Shown here: piece by piece, positions 1 through 5,946 of the stretch
Layout: each line of letters opens with the position of its first letter
Position numbering within the stretch: the stretch's first letter is position 1
Assembly: GCA_016295375.1 (NCBI GenBank)
Contig: JAEDLI010000094.1
Location: 1 to 9,437 of the forward strand
Origin: Fibrobacter sp.
GTDB lineage: Bacteria > Fibrobacterota > Fibrobacteria > Fibrobacterales > Fibrobacteraceae
Direction: 5' to 3'
Length of the DNA: 9,437 bases
Made by a program: the position numbers and the translations under genes
Notes under the pieces: generated by a model
Seen by the model: the letters and a program-made list of their open reading frames with translations, nothing else
Told to the model about the DNA's origin: nothing
Databases searched by the model: none

Positions 1-1448
1 AACGCGAAGGCAATCAGGCGTTCCTGCTGGATACTCGCGAAAAGTTCCAGTGTGCTGGCAAGCAGTGGAAAGCCGTGGAGGAGTGGTCTGCTGCCCCCGG
101 AAGCTCTACAAGTTCACGTCCCGTTGAATATGGTACCCTGACCGATTCCCGTGACGGACAGACCTACAAGACGGTGGCTATCGGCACCCAGATCTGGATG
201 GCGGAGAACCTGAATTACGACGATGGACATGGGGTGTGCCCAATGAAAGAATCAGAAAACTGCGAAAAGTATGGCCGGTTGTACTCATTCACTGAAGGTG
301 ATTCTTCGAGCAAATCTGACATTTGCCCTACAGGATGGCGTATGCCTGATTCCTTGGACTATGCAGAACTGATTGCATATGTTTCCAAAAACAACGGCGG
401 AGAACCTGTGGGCGTCAGCTTGAAAGCCACAACAGGCTGGATTTCCGAAGGCGAAACGGTAATCATTGAAGGCGACGGAACCGCTCACGGAAGTGTGGAT
501 TCTACGCGCGTAGGCGCCTCCCGAGGGACAGACCGTTTCGGGTTTGCGGCTCTCCCGGCCGGAAGTTGCTGGGATAAACAATGTTATATTGGTGACGACA
601 CCCGCTTCTTTTTTTCGACGCCTCGTGTAGGTGGTAGTTACAAGCTCGCCTTTGATAAAGATAGTCTTATATACGATAAAGACGGTGGATATGGTTATAT
701 CTCGGTCAGGTGCTTGAAAGGAGAGGCTTCAAGTAGTACAGTGAGTTCTACAAGTTCCTCCGGTAATGAATCTTCTAGTGGAGGAGTCGTTGATCCTGAT
801 GATGTAGTTACGGGCACTATGACTGACAGCCGTGATAAGAAGGTTTATAAGACCGTGACCATCGGCACACAGACATGGATGGTGGAGAATTTGAACTATG
901 ACCCTGGACAGGGCGGTTCAGGGTCATCGGTATACGATTGGTCCTGGTGCTTTGGCAATGATGATACCAATTGTGACAAATATGGGCGCCTATACACTTG
1001 GGCGGCAGCCATGGACAGCGCAGGGACGTGGACTACAAACGGCATGGGCTGCGGATACGACAAGGCTTGCTCGCCGAGCTTGCCAGTTCAAGGCGTTTGC
1101 CCGAGTGGCTGGCACCTACCTACTAAAGCTGAATTTGAAACCTTGTTCAGTGCAGTGGGAGGCTATTCCAATGCAGGCGTTATGCTAAAATCCAACAGTG
1201 GCTGGGAAGATTATGATGGCAGAAACGGCAACGGCACCGATGCCTACGGCCTTTCCGTTCTTCCGGCGGGCTACCATGGCCAAGGCTTCTTCAGCAGTTT
1301 GGGCGAACTCGCACGCTTCTGGAGTGTCGATGAAGAGGGCTCCGATAATGCCTACTACATGGGTTTAGACTACAACTATGAGGGTGCGTACATGAACGGC
1401 AATGGCTACAAGCTCCACGGCTTCTCTGTCCGTTGCCTTAGGTACTAA
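1..1448 (+). CDS. FISUMP-domain surface protein, two tandem domains (5' end outside window)
   Basis: The frame is open to the left edge (first full codon at position 3), so the start lies outside; 481 residues are visible. Residues about 44-238 and 270-481 are two copies of the FISUMP domain (Fibrobacter succinogenes major paralogous domain). Each opens with GT-T-DSRD, continues YKTV-IGTQ-WM-ENLNYD, then C-KYGRLY, CP-GW--P, a GFAALPAG/GLSVLPAG segment, and closes with SVRCL. A low-complexity serine-rich linker (about 240-268) joins them. Family knowledge: FISUMP proteins are abundant secreted or surface proteins of Fibrobacter; their molecular role is not established. The conserved cysteines could form disulfides outside the cytoplasm. 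Any signal peptide or further domains lie upstream of the window. A GTG at 75 can open the frame but sits mid-protein with no ribosome binding site, so I do not take it as the start. Family call is strong, function unknown. Confidence 0.9.
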   Translation, partial: REGNQAFLLDTREKFQCAGKQWKAVEEWSAAPGSSTSSRPVEYGTLTDSRDGQTYKTVAIGTQIWMAENLNYDDGHGVCPMKESENCEKYGRLYSFTEGDSSSKSDICPTGWRMPDSLDYAELIAYVSKNNGGEPVGVSLKATTGWISEGETVIIEGDGTAHGSVDSTRVGASRGTDRFGFAALPAGSCWDKQCYIGDDTRFFFSTPRVGGSYKLAFDKDSLIYDKDGGYGYISVRCLKGEASSSTVSSTSSSGNESSSGGVVDPDDVVTGTMTDSRDKKVYKTVTIGTQTWMVENLNYDPGQGGSGSSVYDWSWCFGNDDTNCDKYGRLYTWAAAMDSAGTWTTNGMGCGYDKACSPSLPVQGVCPSGWHLPTKAEFETLFSAVGGYSNAGVMLKSNSGWEDYDGRNGNGTDAYGLSVLPAGYHGQGFFSSLGELARFWSVDEEGSDNAYYMGLDYNYEGAYMNGNGYKLHGFSVRCLRY

Positions 1449-1482
1449 ATATGTAATAGCATATAACCAACAAAAATTTGAA

Positions 1483-1533
1483 CCCCTAGTCCCTAGAACC
1501 TAGCCCCTAGATCCTAGCCCCTAGATCCTAACC
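1483..1533. repeat. CTAG-rich intergenic tandem repeat
   Basis: The spacer between the FISUMP gene and maf holds six CTAG tetranucleotides. It includes a perfect 14-bp tandem duplication (TAGCCCCTAGATCC at 1501-1514 and 1515-1528) with degenerate copies on either side. CTAG is usually rare in bacterial DNA, so the clustering is notable. It resembles in style, though not in exact unit, the repeats at 3755-3859. Function unknown. Confidence 0.75.
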
Positions 1534-1559
1534 TCTATTTTACTACATTTCTCCGCGCT

Positions 1560-2144
1560 ATGGAAGAGTGTTTGAAAACGGTTGACTTGGTTCTTGCCAG
1601 CGGTTCCCCTCGCCGGCGCGAAATACTCCAGCAGATTGGGGTCAAGTTCCGCGTTTCGGTGTCGGGCGAAGAGGAAAAACCTACCGCCGAAAATCCCTTG
1701 GATTTTCCCCGCGAAAATGCTAGCCAAAAAGCCTTGGCGGTCTCCAAGAAGGACACTTCCGCCGTAGTGCTGGGCTTTGACACTTTGGTGTTCCTGGACG
1801 GCAAGCCTCTCGGAAAGCCCAAGGACAAACAAGACGCTCTCCGGATGCTCAAGTCCCTGAACGGTCGCTCCCACAAGGTGATTACCGGTGTGGCAGTGGC
1901 CCACGGGGGCATGCTCCTCTCCGCTTCCCAAGAGGAAACGGAGGTGTTTTTCAGGGACTGTTCCTTACAGGAGCTGGAAGAATATGTAAATTCTTTGGAC
2001 CCAATGGATAAAGCGGGGGCCTACGGCATCCAGACAAACGGAGCCCGCCTGATCCGTTCTATCCGCGGATGCTATTACAATGTAGTGGGGCTTCCTGTAG
2101 CCCGCACGCTAGACATGCTTAAGAATTTGAAGGTGAAGGTATGA
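1560..2144 (+). CDS. maf: Maf/Ham1-type nucleoside triphosphate pyrophosphatase
   Basis: A 194-residue protein of normal length for the Maf family, which hydrolyses non-canonical or modified nucleoside triphosphates (and dTTP/UTP in the YhdE subgroup) to monophosphates in the cytosol. Visible motifs are the nucleotide-binding loop LASGSPRR (residues 12-19), GFDT with D74 as the likely catalytic or metal-binding Asp, GKP-D (85-89), GRSHKVITGV (102-111), DKAGAYGIQ (150-158) and YYNVVGLPV (172-180). The Phe in GFDT replaces the more usual Ala. The ATG at 1560 puts the SGSPRR loop at the usual distance from the N-terminus, but no clear Shine-Dalgarno precedes it. A TACATTT box only 9 nt upstream may be a -10 element, which would give a nearly leaderless message. 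It is first in a three-gene operon and its TGA overlaps the next ATG (ATGA). Subgroup (dTTPase/UTPase versus m7GTPase) is not resolved. Confidence 0.93.
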   Translation: MEECLKTVDLVLASGSPRRREILQQIGVKFRVSVSGEEEKPTAENPLDFPRENASQKALAVSKKDTSAVVLGFDTLVFLDGKPLGKPKDKQDALRMLKSLNGRSHKVITGVAVAHGGMLLSASQEETEVFFRDCSLQELEEYVNSLDPMDKAGAYGIQTNGARLIRSIRGCYYNVVGLPVARTLDMLKNLKVKV

Positions 2145-3151
2145 GTACTCCTATTGAAGATAAACGCCCCGACGAACGGCTTGGCGCCTACCTGGCCCGT
2201 GCCCGCGAAGCAAAATCCATGACGGTGGCAGACCTTGCCACGACCACGCGTTTGTCCGAAAAGAACATTTCGCTGATTGAGGCCGGCGACTGGAAGGCGT
2301 TTCCGGTGCAGGCCTATTTGCGCGGCTATTTGAATTCCGTGAGTACCAAACTGGGCCTGGATTCCAAACGGGTGCTGGACTGGTATGCCGCCGAGAACGG
2401 TTCCAAGTTTGCAAGCCTCCTTACGGACCTTTCTGACGGTAACCCGGGCAAGCCTTCGGGTTCTGCCGAAGGGGAGGGTGGCTCCAAGGGGAAGGTGATT
2501 GTCATTATTCTCGTGGTTATTGGACTTGCCCTGGTGGTCGCCTCCAAGTTCCTCAAGGACGTGACTCCGGTGCAGAGCGCTCCCGAACCCGTGAAGACCG
2601 AAGTGGTGGAAGAAGAACCCGCCGTAGAAACGCCCACGGAAATGCCCGAAGGGGCCGAGGCCGTTCCCGCCGACTCCATGAATGCGGATACCTCTGCTGC
2701 CCAGGTCGCTCCCGCCGATACGGCGAAGGCCGCTCCTGCCAAGGACCAGCCTATCAGCCAGGCCGTTGTGGAAGAAGCTATCAAGAAATCCGACCGTCCC
2801 GCTTCGGCAACCATATTCCTTTCGTCTGATTCCAAGACCGAAGAGGCCAAGGCTGCTCCGGCAGGCGTAAGCTCCAAGCTTATCTTGGTGGCCTCTGGCG
2901 AAATGCGCACCTGGATCGGTATCAAGCACAACGAAGACGATACCTCGTTCCTCAAGGAATCCAACCTTTCCAAGGCCGGCACCCGCATGGTTTACGAATC
3001 TTCGGACACCCTGTATGTGGTGGTGGGCGAACCTAGGGCCATTTCCAAGTTCTACCTGAACGGCAAGGATGTGCCGCTGCCCGGCATGAAATTCGGCCGC
3101 GTCACCAAGTTCAGGGTATTTGGCGGTAAAGTCATCGAAGGAGCGGAATAA
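2141..3151 (+). CDS. RodZ-like HTH membrane protein (HTH_25 - TM - DUF4115)
   Basis: A 336-residue protein with the RodZ architecture. Residues about 13-75 form an XRE/HTH_25-type domain (ERLGAYLARAREAKSMTV, then LSEKNISLIEAGDW and AYLRGYLNSVS). A lysine precedes one transmembrane segment at about 118-137 (VIVIILVVIGLALVV core). A long Ala/Pro/Glu-rich linker (about 143-240) follows, then a C-terminal beta-rich DUF4115-like domain (about 245-333). Known role of the family: RodZ links MreB filaments to the cell-wall elongation machinery, with the HTH in the cytoplasm and the C-terminus outside. Here the membrane topology fits (N-in, C-out). The ATG overlaps the maf stop by 4 nt (ATGA), implying translational coupling, and its TAA shares one base with the hisB start. 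The protein is not a close E. coli RodZ match by eye, so orthology is inferred from architecture. Confidence 0.82.
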   Translation: MSTPIEDKRPDERLGAYLARAREAKSMTVADLATTTRLSEKNISLIEAGDWKAFPVQAYLRGYLNSVSTKLGLDSKRVLDWYAAENGSKFASLLTDLSDGNPGKPSGSAEGEGGSKGKVIVIILVVIGLALVVASKFLKDVTPVQSAPEPVKTEVVEEEPAVETPTEMPEGAEAVPADSMNADTSAAQVAPADTAKAAPAKDQPISQAVVEEAIKKSDRPASATIFLSSDSKTEEAKAAPAGVSSKLILVASGEMRTWIGIKHNEDDTSFLKESNLSKAGTRMVYESSDTLYVVVGEPRAISKFYLNGKDVPLPGMKFGRVTKFRVFGGKVIEGAE

Positions 3152-3735
3152 TGCGAGTTTCCAAGATCGAGAGAAAGACCAGCGAAACCAACATTTCCCT
3201 GAGCCTCAATCTGGACGAGGCCTGCAGGGGCGTCATTGATTCCGGCAATGCGTTTCTGGACCACATGCTGGACCTGTTCCAGGTTCACGGCGGCTTCCGT
3301 CTGGACCTGACCTGCAAGGGCGACACCGCTATCGACATGCACCATAGCATGGAAGATATCGGCATTGTGCTCGGGCAGGCTCTTGTGGAATGCCTCGGCG
3401 ACAAGAAAGGTATCGAACGCTACGGCTTTTACTTTGTCCCTATGGACGAGGCCCTCAGCCGCGTGTGCATCGATTTCAGCAACCGCATCGGTTTCGTGTG
3501 GAAGGTGGAACTCCCCGGAGAGACGGCTGGCGGCATCGAGGCCAGCATGTTCGAGCATTTCTTCAAGACGGTCTGCGAGAACGCCCGCATGAACCTGCAC
3601 GTGGAACTCTTCTACGGAAACGACAACCACCATTGCCTGGAAAGCATCTTCAAGGCCTTTGCCCGTTCCGTGGCCATGGCCGTTGCCCCGAGCCGCAACG
3701 TGAAGGGCGTGCCCAGCAGCAAGGGCGTACTGTAG
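3151..3735 (+). CDS. hisB: imidazoleglycerol-phosphate dehydratase
   Basis: A 194-residue stand-alone IGPD, the usual length for the monofunctional enzyme. It dehydrates imidazole glycerol phosphate to imidazole acetol phosphate, the sixth step of histidine synthesis, in the cytosol. The manganese-binding residues are all visible: H38 in FLDHML, H64/H65/E68 in DMHHSMED, H135 in FEHFF, and H160/H161/E164 in NDNHHCLE. The C-terminal phosphate-binding stretch reads PSSKGVL, against the usual PSTKGVL. There is no HisB phosphatase domain, so this is not the bifunctional enterobacterial form. The start is well supported: GAAGGAG at 3137-3143 lies 7 nt upstream, and the ATG shares one base with the preceding TAA. 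It is the last gene of the maf-rodZ-hisB group; no other his gene is in the window, so the pathway appears dispersed in this genome. Confidence 0.96.
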   Translation: MRVSKIERKTSETNISLSLNLDEACRGVIDSGNAFLDHMLDLFQVHGGFRLDLTCKGDTAIDMHHSMEDIGIVLGQALVECLGDKKGIERYGFYFVPMDEALSRVCIDFSNRIGFVWKVELPGETAGGIEASMFEHFFKTVCENARMNLHVELFYGNDNHHCLESIFKAFARSVAMAVAPSRNVKGVPSSKGVL

Positions 3736-3748
3736 GCACCTGCGGTGC
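3736..3748 (+). terminator. possible weak hairpin after hisB
   Basis: GCACC (3736-3740) and GGTGC (3744-3748) form a 5-bp stem with a 3-nt loop immediately after the hisB stop. There is no T-run behind it (AGTTAATAG follows), so it is a poor intrinsic terminator. It may be an mRNA 3' stabilising hairpin or chance. Confidence 0.25.
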
Positions 3749-3754
3749 AGTTAA

Positions 3755-3859
3755 TAGTTACTAGTTACTAGTTACTAGAAATGCTATCAAAGAACATTCT
3801 GGCCGAAGGCGTAACTCAGAACGGCTGCGCAGCGGCCCTAGTAACTCAGAACTAGTAAC
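3755..3859. repeat. TAGTTAC tandem repeat with inverted copies between convergent genes
   Basis: A 7-bp unit TAGTTAC occurs three times in tandem plus TAG (3755-3778). Its reverse complement CTAGTAAC occurs at 3838-3845 and 3852-3859. The 12-mer GTAACTCAGAAC is directly repeated at 3811-3822 and 3841-3852. A GCTGCGCAGC palindrome lies at 3823-3832. The whole can fold as a large imperfect hairpin between convergent hisB and the LysM lipoprotein gene. The TAG stop of the latter begins at its last base. It may act as a bidirectional transcription barrier or be a mobile short repeat. Confidence 0.75.
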
Positions 3860-4500
3860 TACAACTTAGGGACTCTCACCTTATCCCCGGCATTCAGGTG
3901 CTCCAGCATCACGCCGGGGTTTACTGATTGCAGGGTAGAGAGCACGTAGAAGTGGGGGAGGCTCTGGGCACCCGCCCCGTAGGTCCGGCGTAAAAGCTGG
4001 AACAGGTCTTCGCCGTCCTTGGATTCCACCACCTTGTAAAGCTTTGAATTGCTGGGGTCCGACTGCAACGCCGAAAGGGCCTGGGTGAACAGGTTCGCGA
4101 AATTTTCGGCGGAATTGTCCTTATGGGGTTGAGTGGCTGCCGGTCCCGGTTTTCCGCTGCCGGTCCTTGTCCCTTGGTCCGCCTTGGGTCCTTTTTCGGG
4201 CTTTTTCCCCGTCACCGAAGAGGGCAGTATAAAGTTCGGCGCCTTGAAGGTGTTCATGGCGATGCTGGGCTTGTTCTTGTCCTGCTTCTTTAGCGGTTCC
4301 AGGGCCAGGATGGAATCCAGGTCGGCGATGTAGGTGCTGTCGGGCCATTCCGTAAGGGGCATTTTCTTGTTCACGACCACGATGGTCGCCACAGGGGGGT
4401 CCGATTTGCAGGCGGCAAGAGCCCCGACAAGCAGGGACAGTCCGAGGAACTTCCAGCACCCGGGTCGGGCGATTCTTTTTGGAAAACGGCTCCGAATCAT
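3859..4500 (-). CDS. lipoprotein with C-terminal LysM-like domain
   Basis: A 213-residue predicted lipoprotein. A basic N-region (R/K within residues 3-17) and a hydrophobic core lead to the lipobox LAAC, with Cys31 as the lipidated residue, so the protein should be anchored in the inner or outer membrane. Residues about 75-130 are a Lys/Gly/Pro-rich low-complexity linker. Residues about 154-213 resemble a LysM repeat: YKVVESKDGEDLFQLLRR, then a polar stretch, a SVNPG turn, and a final LNAGDKVRVPKL. LysM domains bind peptidoglycan or chitin-type glycans, so a cell-wall-attached lipoprotein is the likely role; the LysM match is by eye and somewhat degenerate. It converges on hisB and diverges from rpmE. 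No Shine-Dalgarno precedes the ATG, and a TATCTTT box ends about 5 nt upstream, so the transcript may be leaderless. Confidence 0.78.
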   Translation of the reverse strand: MIRSRFPKRIARPGCWKFLGLSLLVGALAACKSDPPVATIVVVNKKMPLTEWPDSTYIADLDSILALEPLKKQDKNKPSIAMNTFKAPNFILPSSVTGKKPEKGPKADQGTRTGSGKPGPAATQPHKDNSAENFANLFTQALSALQSDPSNSKLYKVVESKDGEDLFQLLRRTYGAGAQSLPHFYVLSTLQSVNPGVMLEHLNAGDKVRVPKL

Positions 4501-4503
4501 GGC

Positions 4504-4515
4504 CTAAAGATACAA
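4504..4515 (-). promoter_or_regulatory. candidate -10-type promoter element for the LysM lipoprotein
   Basis: Read on the minus strand, TTGTATCTTTAG lies just upstream of the ATG at 4500. It matches the box before the 4964 lipoprotein gene (TTGTATATTTAG) at 11 of 12 positions. Its nearness to the start codon would place transcription initiation at or beside the ATG. No convincing -35 was identified. Confidence 0.4.
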
Positions 4516-4531
4516 AAAAACAGGCCTACGC

Positions 4532-4560
4532 TTGCCAAAAAGGCCTAATTCTTCTAAATT
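4532..4560 (+). promoter_or_regulatory. candidate promoter for rpmE (-35 TTGCCA, -10 TAAATT)
   Basis: TTGCCA (4532-4537) and TAAATT (4555-4560) are separated by 17 nt, the optimum for a housekeeping sigma factor. This predicts a short leader of about 30 nt before the rpmE ATG. Confidence 0.5.
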
Positions 4561-4597
4561 GTGTGCTCCAATTAACTACTTCACAGGAAGTTTAAAA

Positions 4598-4897
4598 ATG
4601 AAAGAAGGTATCCACCCTAACTATCAACCGGTCGTGTTCGTCGATGCGAATACGGGTAAAGAATACATCACCCGCTCCACGAAGTCTTCCGCCGAAAAGA
4701 AGACTATCGATGGGGTTGAACATAGTGTGATTTCTCTGGAAATCACCGCTGATACCCATCCGTTCTGGACGGGCAAGCAGCATCGCGTGGATACGGCTGG
4801 CCGTATCGATCGCTTCAACAAGCGTTTCGCTGGCAACATCACCGGTGCAAAGCGCAAGACCCGCAAGGCGGCGCCCGCCAAGGCCGAAGAAGCCTAG
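4598..4897 (+). CDS. rpmE: 50S ribosomal protein L31, type B (cysteine-free)
   Basis: A 99-residue L31. Recognisable family signatures are the N-terminal MKEGIHPNYQPVVFVD, the central TADTHPFWTGKQ (about 50-61), and DTAGRIDRFNKRF (about 65-77). There are no cysteines at all, so this is the zinc-independent (C-minus, type B) form; the zinc-binding form carries a CxxC pair. It is a component of the large ribosomal subunit. The C-terminal tail from about residue 80 is Lys/Ala/Glu-rich and longer than in minimal L31. I chose the ATG at 4598: AGGAAG at 4585-4590 sits 7 nt upstream and the protein then begins exactly where L31 proteins begin. The longer frame from 4532 would add a non-homologous N-terminus and overlap the predicted promoter. 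A terminator follows directly. Confidence 0.95.
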   Translation: MKEGIHPNYQPVVFVDANTGKEYITRSTKSSAEKKTIDGVEHSVISLEITADTHPFWTGKQHRVDTAGRIDRFNKRFAGNITGAKRKTRKAAPAKAEEA

Positions 4898-4905
4898 TCT
4901 TTTAC

Positions 4906-4932
4906 ACCCTCCCCTGAAACGGGAGGGTTTTT
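4906..4932 (+). terminator. rho-independent terminator after rpmE
   Basis: An 8-bp stem (ACCCTCCC at 4906-4913 with GGGAGGGT at 4921-4928) closes a 7-nt loop and runs into TTTTT (4928-4932). It lies 8 nt after the rpmE stop. Confidence 0.9.
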
Positions 4933-4942
4933 GTATATTTAG
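4931..4942 (+). promoter_or_regulatory. candidate -10-type promoter element for the 4964 lipoprotein gene
   Basis: TTGTATATTTAG overlaps the end of the rpmE terminator T-run and lies about 21 nt before the ATG at 4964. It shares 11 of 12 bases with the box before the LysM lipoprotein gene. No good -35 is visible. Confidence 0.4.
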
Positions 4943-4963
4943 AGAAATTCAAAAGGAAAAACG

Positions 4964-5830
4964 ATGAAAAAAACACTTACTCTCTGTGCTACCGCCGCTC
5001 TCGTGGCTATGGCTCTCACCGGTTGCGAAAAGACCGGTACCATTGAAGGTGAAGTCTGTGACGCTTTCACTGGCAAGCCTCTCGAAATGCCCACCATCTG
5101 GATGGACTCCACTATCTACTCCACCCTCAAGGAAAAGTACAAGTACAAGCAGGAACTCCGCAAGGGCCAGTTCAAGTTCGAAAAGGTCCCCGTGGGTAAC
5201 TACAAGATTCTCGCCGGTCGCTCCAAGTATATCAAGAGCAAGAACATGATTTCTACTACGGAAGAAAACCCGAACCTGAAGGTGACGCTGTACATCTATA
5301 GCGACCAGATTGAACCGGGTCTCTACCTGCCTGGCGACGAAGAAAACGGCCCGAAGAAGATTTCTAATGAATGGGTTGTCTGGTCCACCCAGTGCAACGA
5401 ATCCATTGCCGGCTATCAGCTGGAACGTCCTCAGGCTGGCGACGGCGCCAAGGTGCCCGACCAGAAGAAGGACAAGAAGAAGAAAGGCAAGAAGGACGCT
5501 GCCAAGATGTCTCCGCTGCCGGCTCCCCGCGTAATCGAAGGCAAGCTGGAAGTCTTCTACCGCAATGCTAGCTCCGTGACCTCTCCGCTGGTCGCCAAGA
5601 CCTTCCCCGCCGTGGAACAGGACATTTCTGCCCACAAGGACTGCAAGGGCTTTGACGCTAACGAGAAGAAGGGCCTCTTTGCCGACAAGGACAAGGGCAC
5701 GAACTTGACGGTGACCTACATGGCCGAAAACCTGTTCAAAATCACCGGCGATCTTCCCAAGGGCAAGCAGATTATTCAGTTCTCCCAGGATGGCAAGACT
5801 CTGACCACCTACTACTTCGAGAACAAGTAG
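4964..5830 (+). CDS. lipoprotein with carboxypeptidase-regulatory-like N-terminal domain
   Basis: A 288-residue predicted lipoprotein. A KK N-region and a hydrophobic core end in the lipobox LTGC with Cys21. After it, residues about 24-112 read GTIEGEVCDAFTGKPLEMPTI ... GQFKFEKVPVGNYKILAG, the pattern of a CarboxypepD_reg/prealbumin-like beta-sandwich (a 'V-D--TG-PL' opening and a 'F-F--VP-G-Y-I' closing). A strongly basic lysine-rich stretch at about 168-181 separates it from a C-terminal part (about 185-288) that I do not recognise. The protein is likely exported and membrane-anchored; specific function unknown. AAGGA at 4953-4957 supports the ATG. Codon use is rich in Fibrobacter-style AAG/GAA and the gene is probably well expressed. 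It is monocistronic, lying between two terminators, and is the last host gene before the integrated element. Confidence 0.82.
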   Translation: MKKTLTLCATAALVAMALTGCEKTGTIEGEVCDAFTGKPLEMPTIWMDSTIYSTLKEKYKYKQELRKGQFKFEKVPVGNYKILAGRSKYIKSKNMISTTEENPNLKVTLYIYSDQIEPGLYLPGDEENGPKKISNEWVVWSTQCNESIAGYQLERPQAGDGAKVPDQKKDKKKKGKKDAAKMSPLPAPRVIEGKLEVFYRNASSVTSPLVAKTFPAVEQDISAHKDCKGFDANEKKGLFADKDKGTNLTVTYMAENLFKITGDLPKGKQIIQFSQDGKTLTTYYFENK

Positions 5831-5841
5831 ATTTTCCTTTG

Positions 5842-5872
5842 TTTGACTAGGGATAGAAAGGCTGTAGTCAAA
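5842..5872. other. inverted repeat, candidate integration (att) core
   Basis: TTTGACTA (5842-5849) and TAGTCAAA (5865-5872) are perfect 8-bp inverted repeats separated by 15 nt, in the short spacer between the last host gene and the integrase terminator. No T-run follows, so it is not a terminator on the + strand. Tyrosine recombinase cores are paired inverted arms around a short spacer, and this is the expected place for an attachment site, but the second att copy is outside the window. Low confidence. Confidence 0.3.
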
Positions 5873-5901
5873 ATTTAGGCGAAAATTTTAGAAAAAAAAA
5901 T

Positions 5902-5925
5902 AAACCCGCCACGTGGGCGGGTTTT
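5902..5925. terminator. strong bidirectional terminator between host lipoprotein and integrase operons
   Basis: AAACCCGCC (5902-5910) pairs with GGCGGGTTT (5916-5924) around a 5-nt loop. TTTT (5922-5925) follows on the + strand. An A-run at 5892-5900, which is a T-run on the minus strand, flanks the other side. It should terminate both the lipoprotein gene (+) and the integrase operon (-). Confidence 0.9.
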
Positions 5926-5946
5926 CTTGTCGGTAAATGTAGTTTT

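Noticed and set aside
2075..2988. Long minus-strand open frames of 284 and 220 codons opposite the RodZ-like gene
   Set aside because: They are antisense shadows of a high-GC-third-position gene; the plus-strand frame has clear HTH, TM and DUF4115 features and operon overlaps, while the antisense translations are Arg/Gly/His- or Ser-rich without any motif.
3755..3859. Insertion sequence remnant or CRISPR
   Set aside because: No transposase fragment, no regular repeat-spacer pattern; only short tandem and inverted units.
4532..4597. N-terminal extension of L31 from ATG 4532
   Set aside because: It would cover the predicted promoter, is not homologous to L31, and the ATG at 4598 has a properly spaced Shine-Dalgarno.
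4949..5635. 228-codon minus-strand frame opposite the second lipoprotein gene
   Set aside because: The plus strand has a lipobox, a ribosome binding site and flanking terminators; the antisense product is a shadow.
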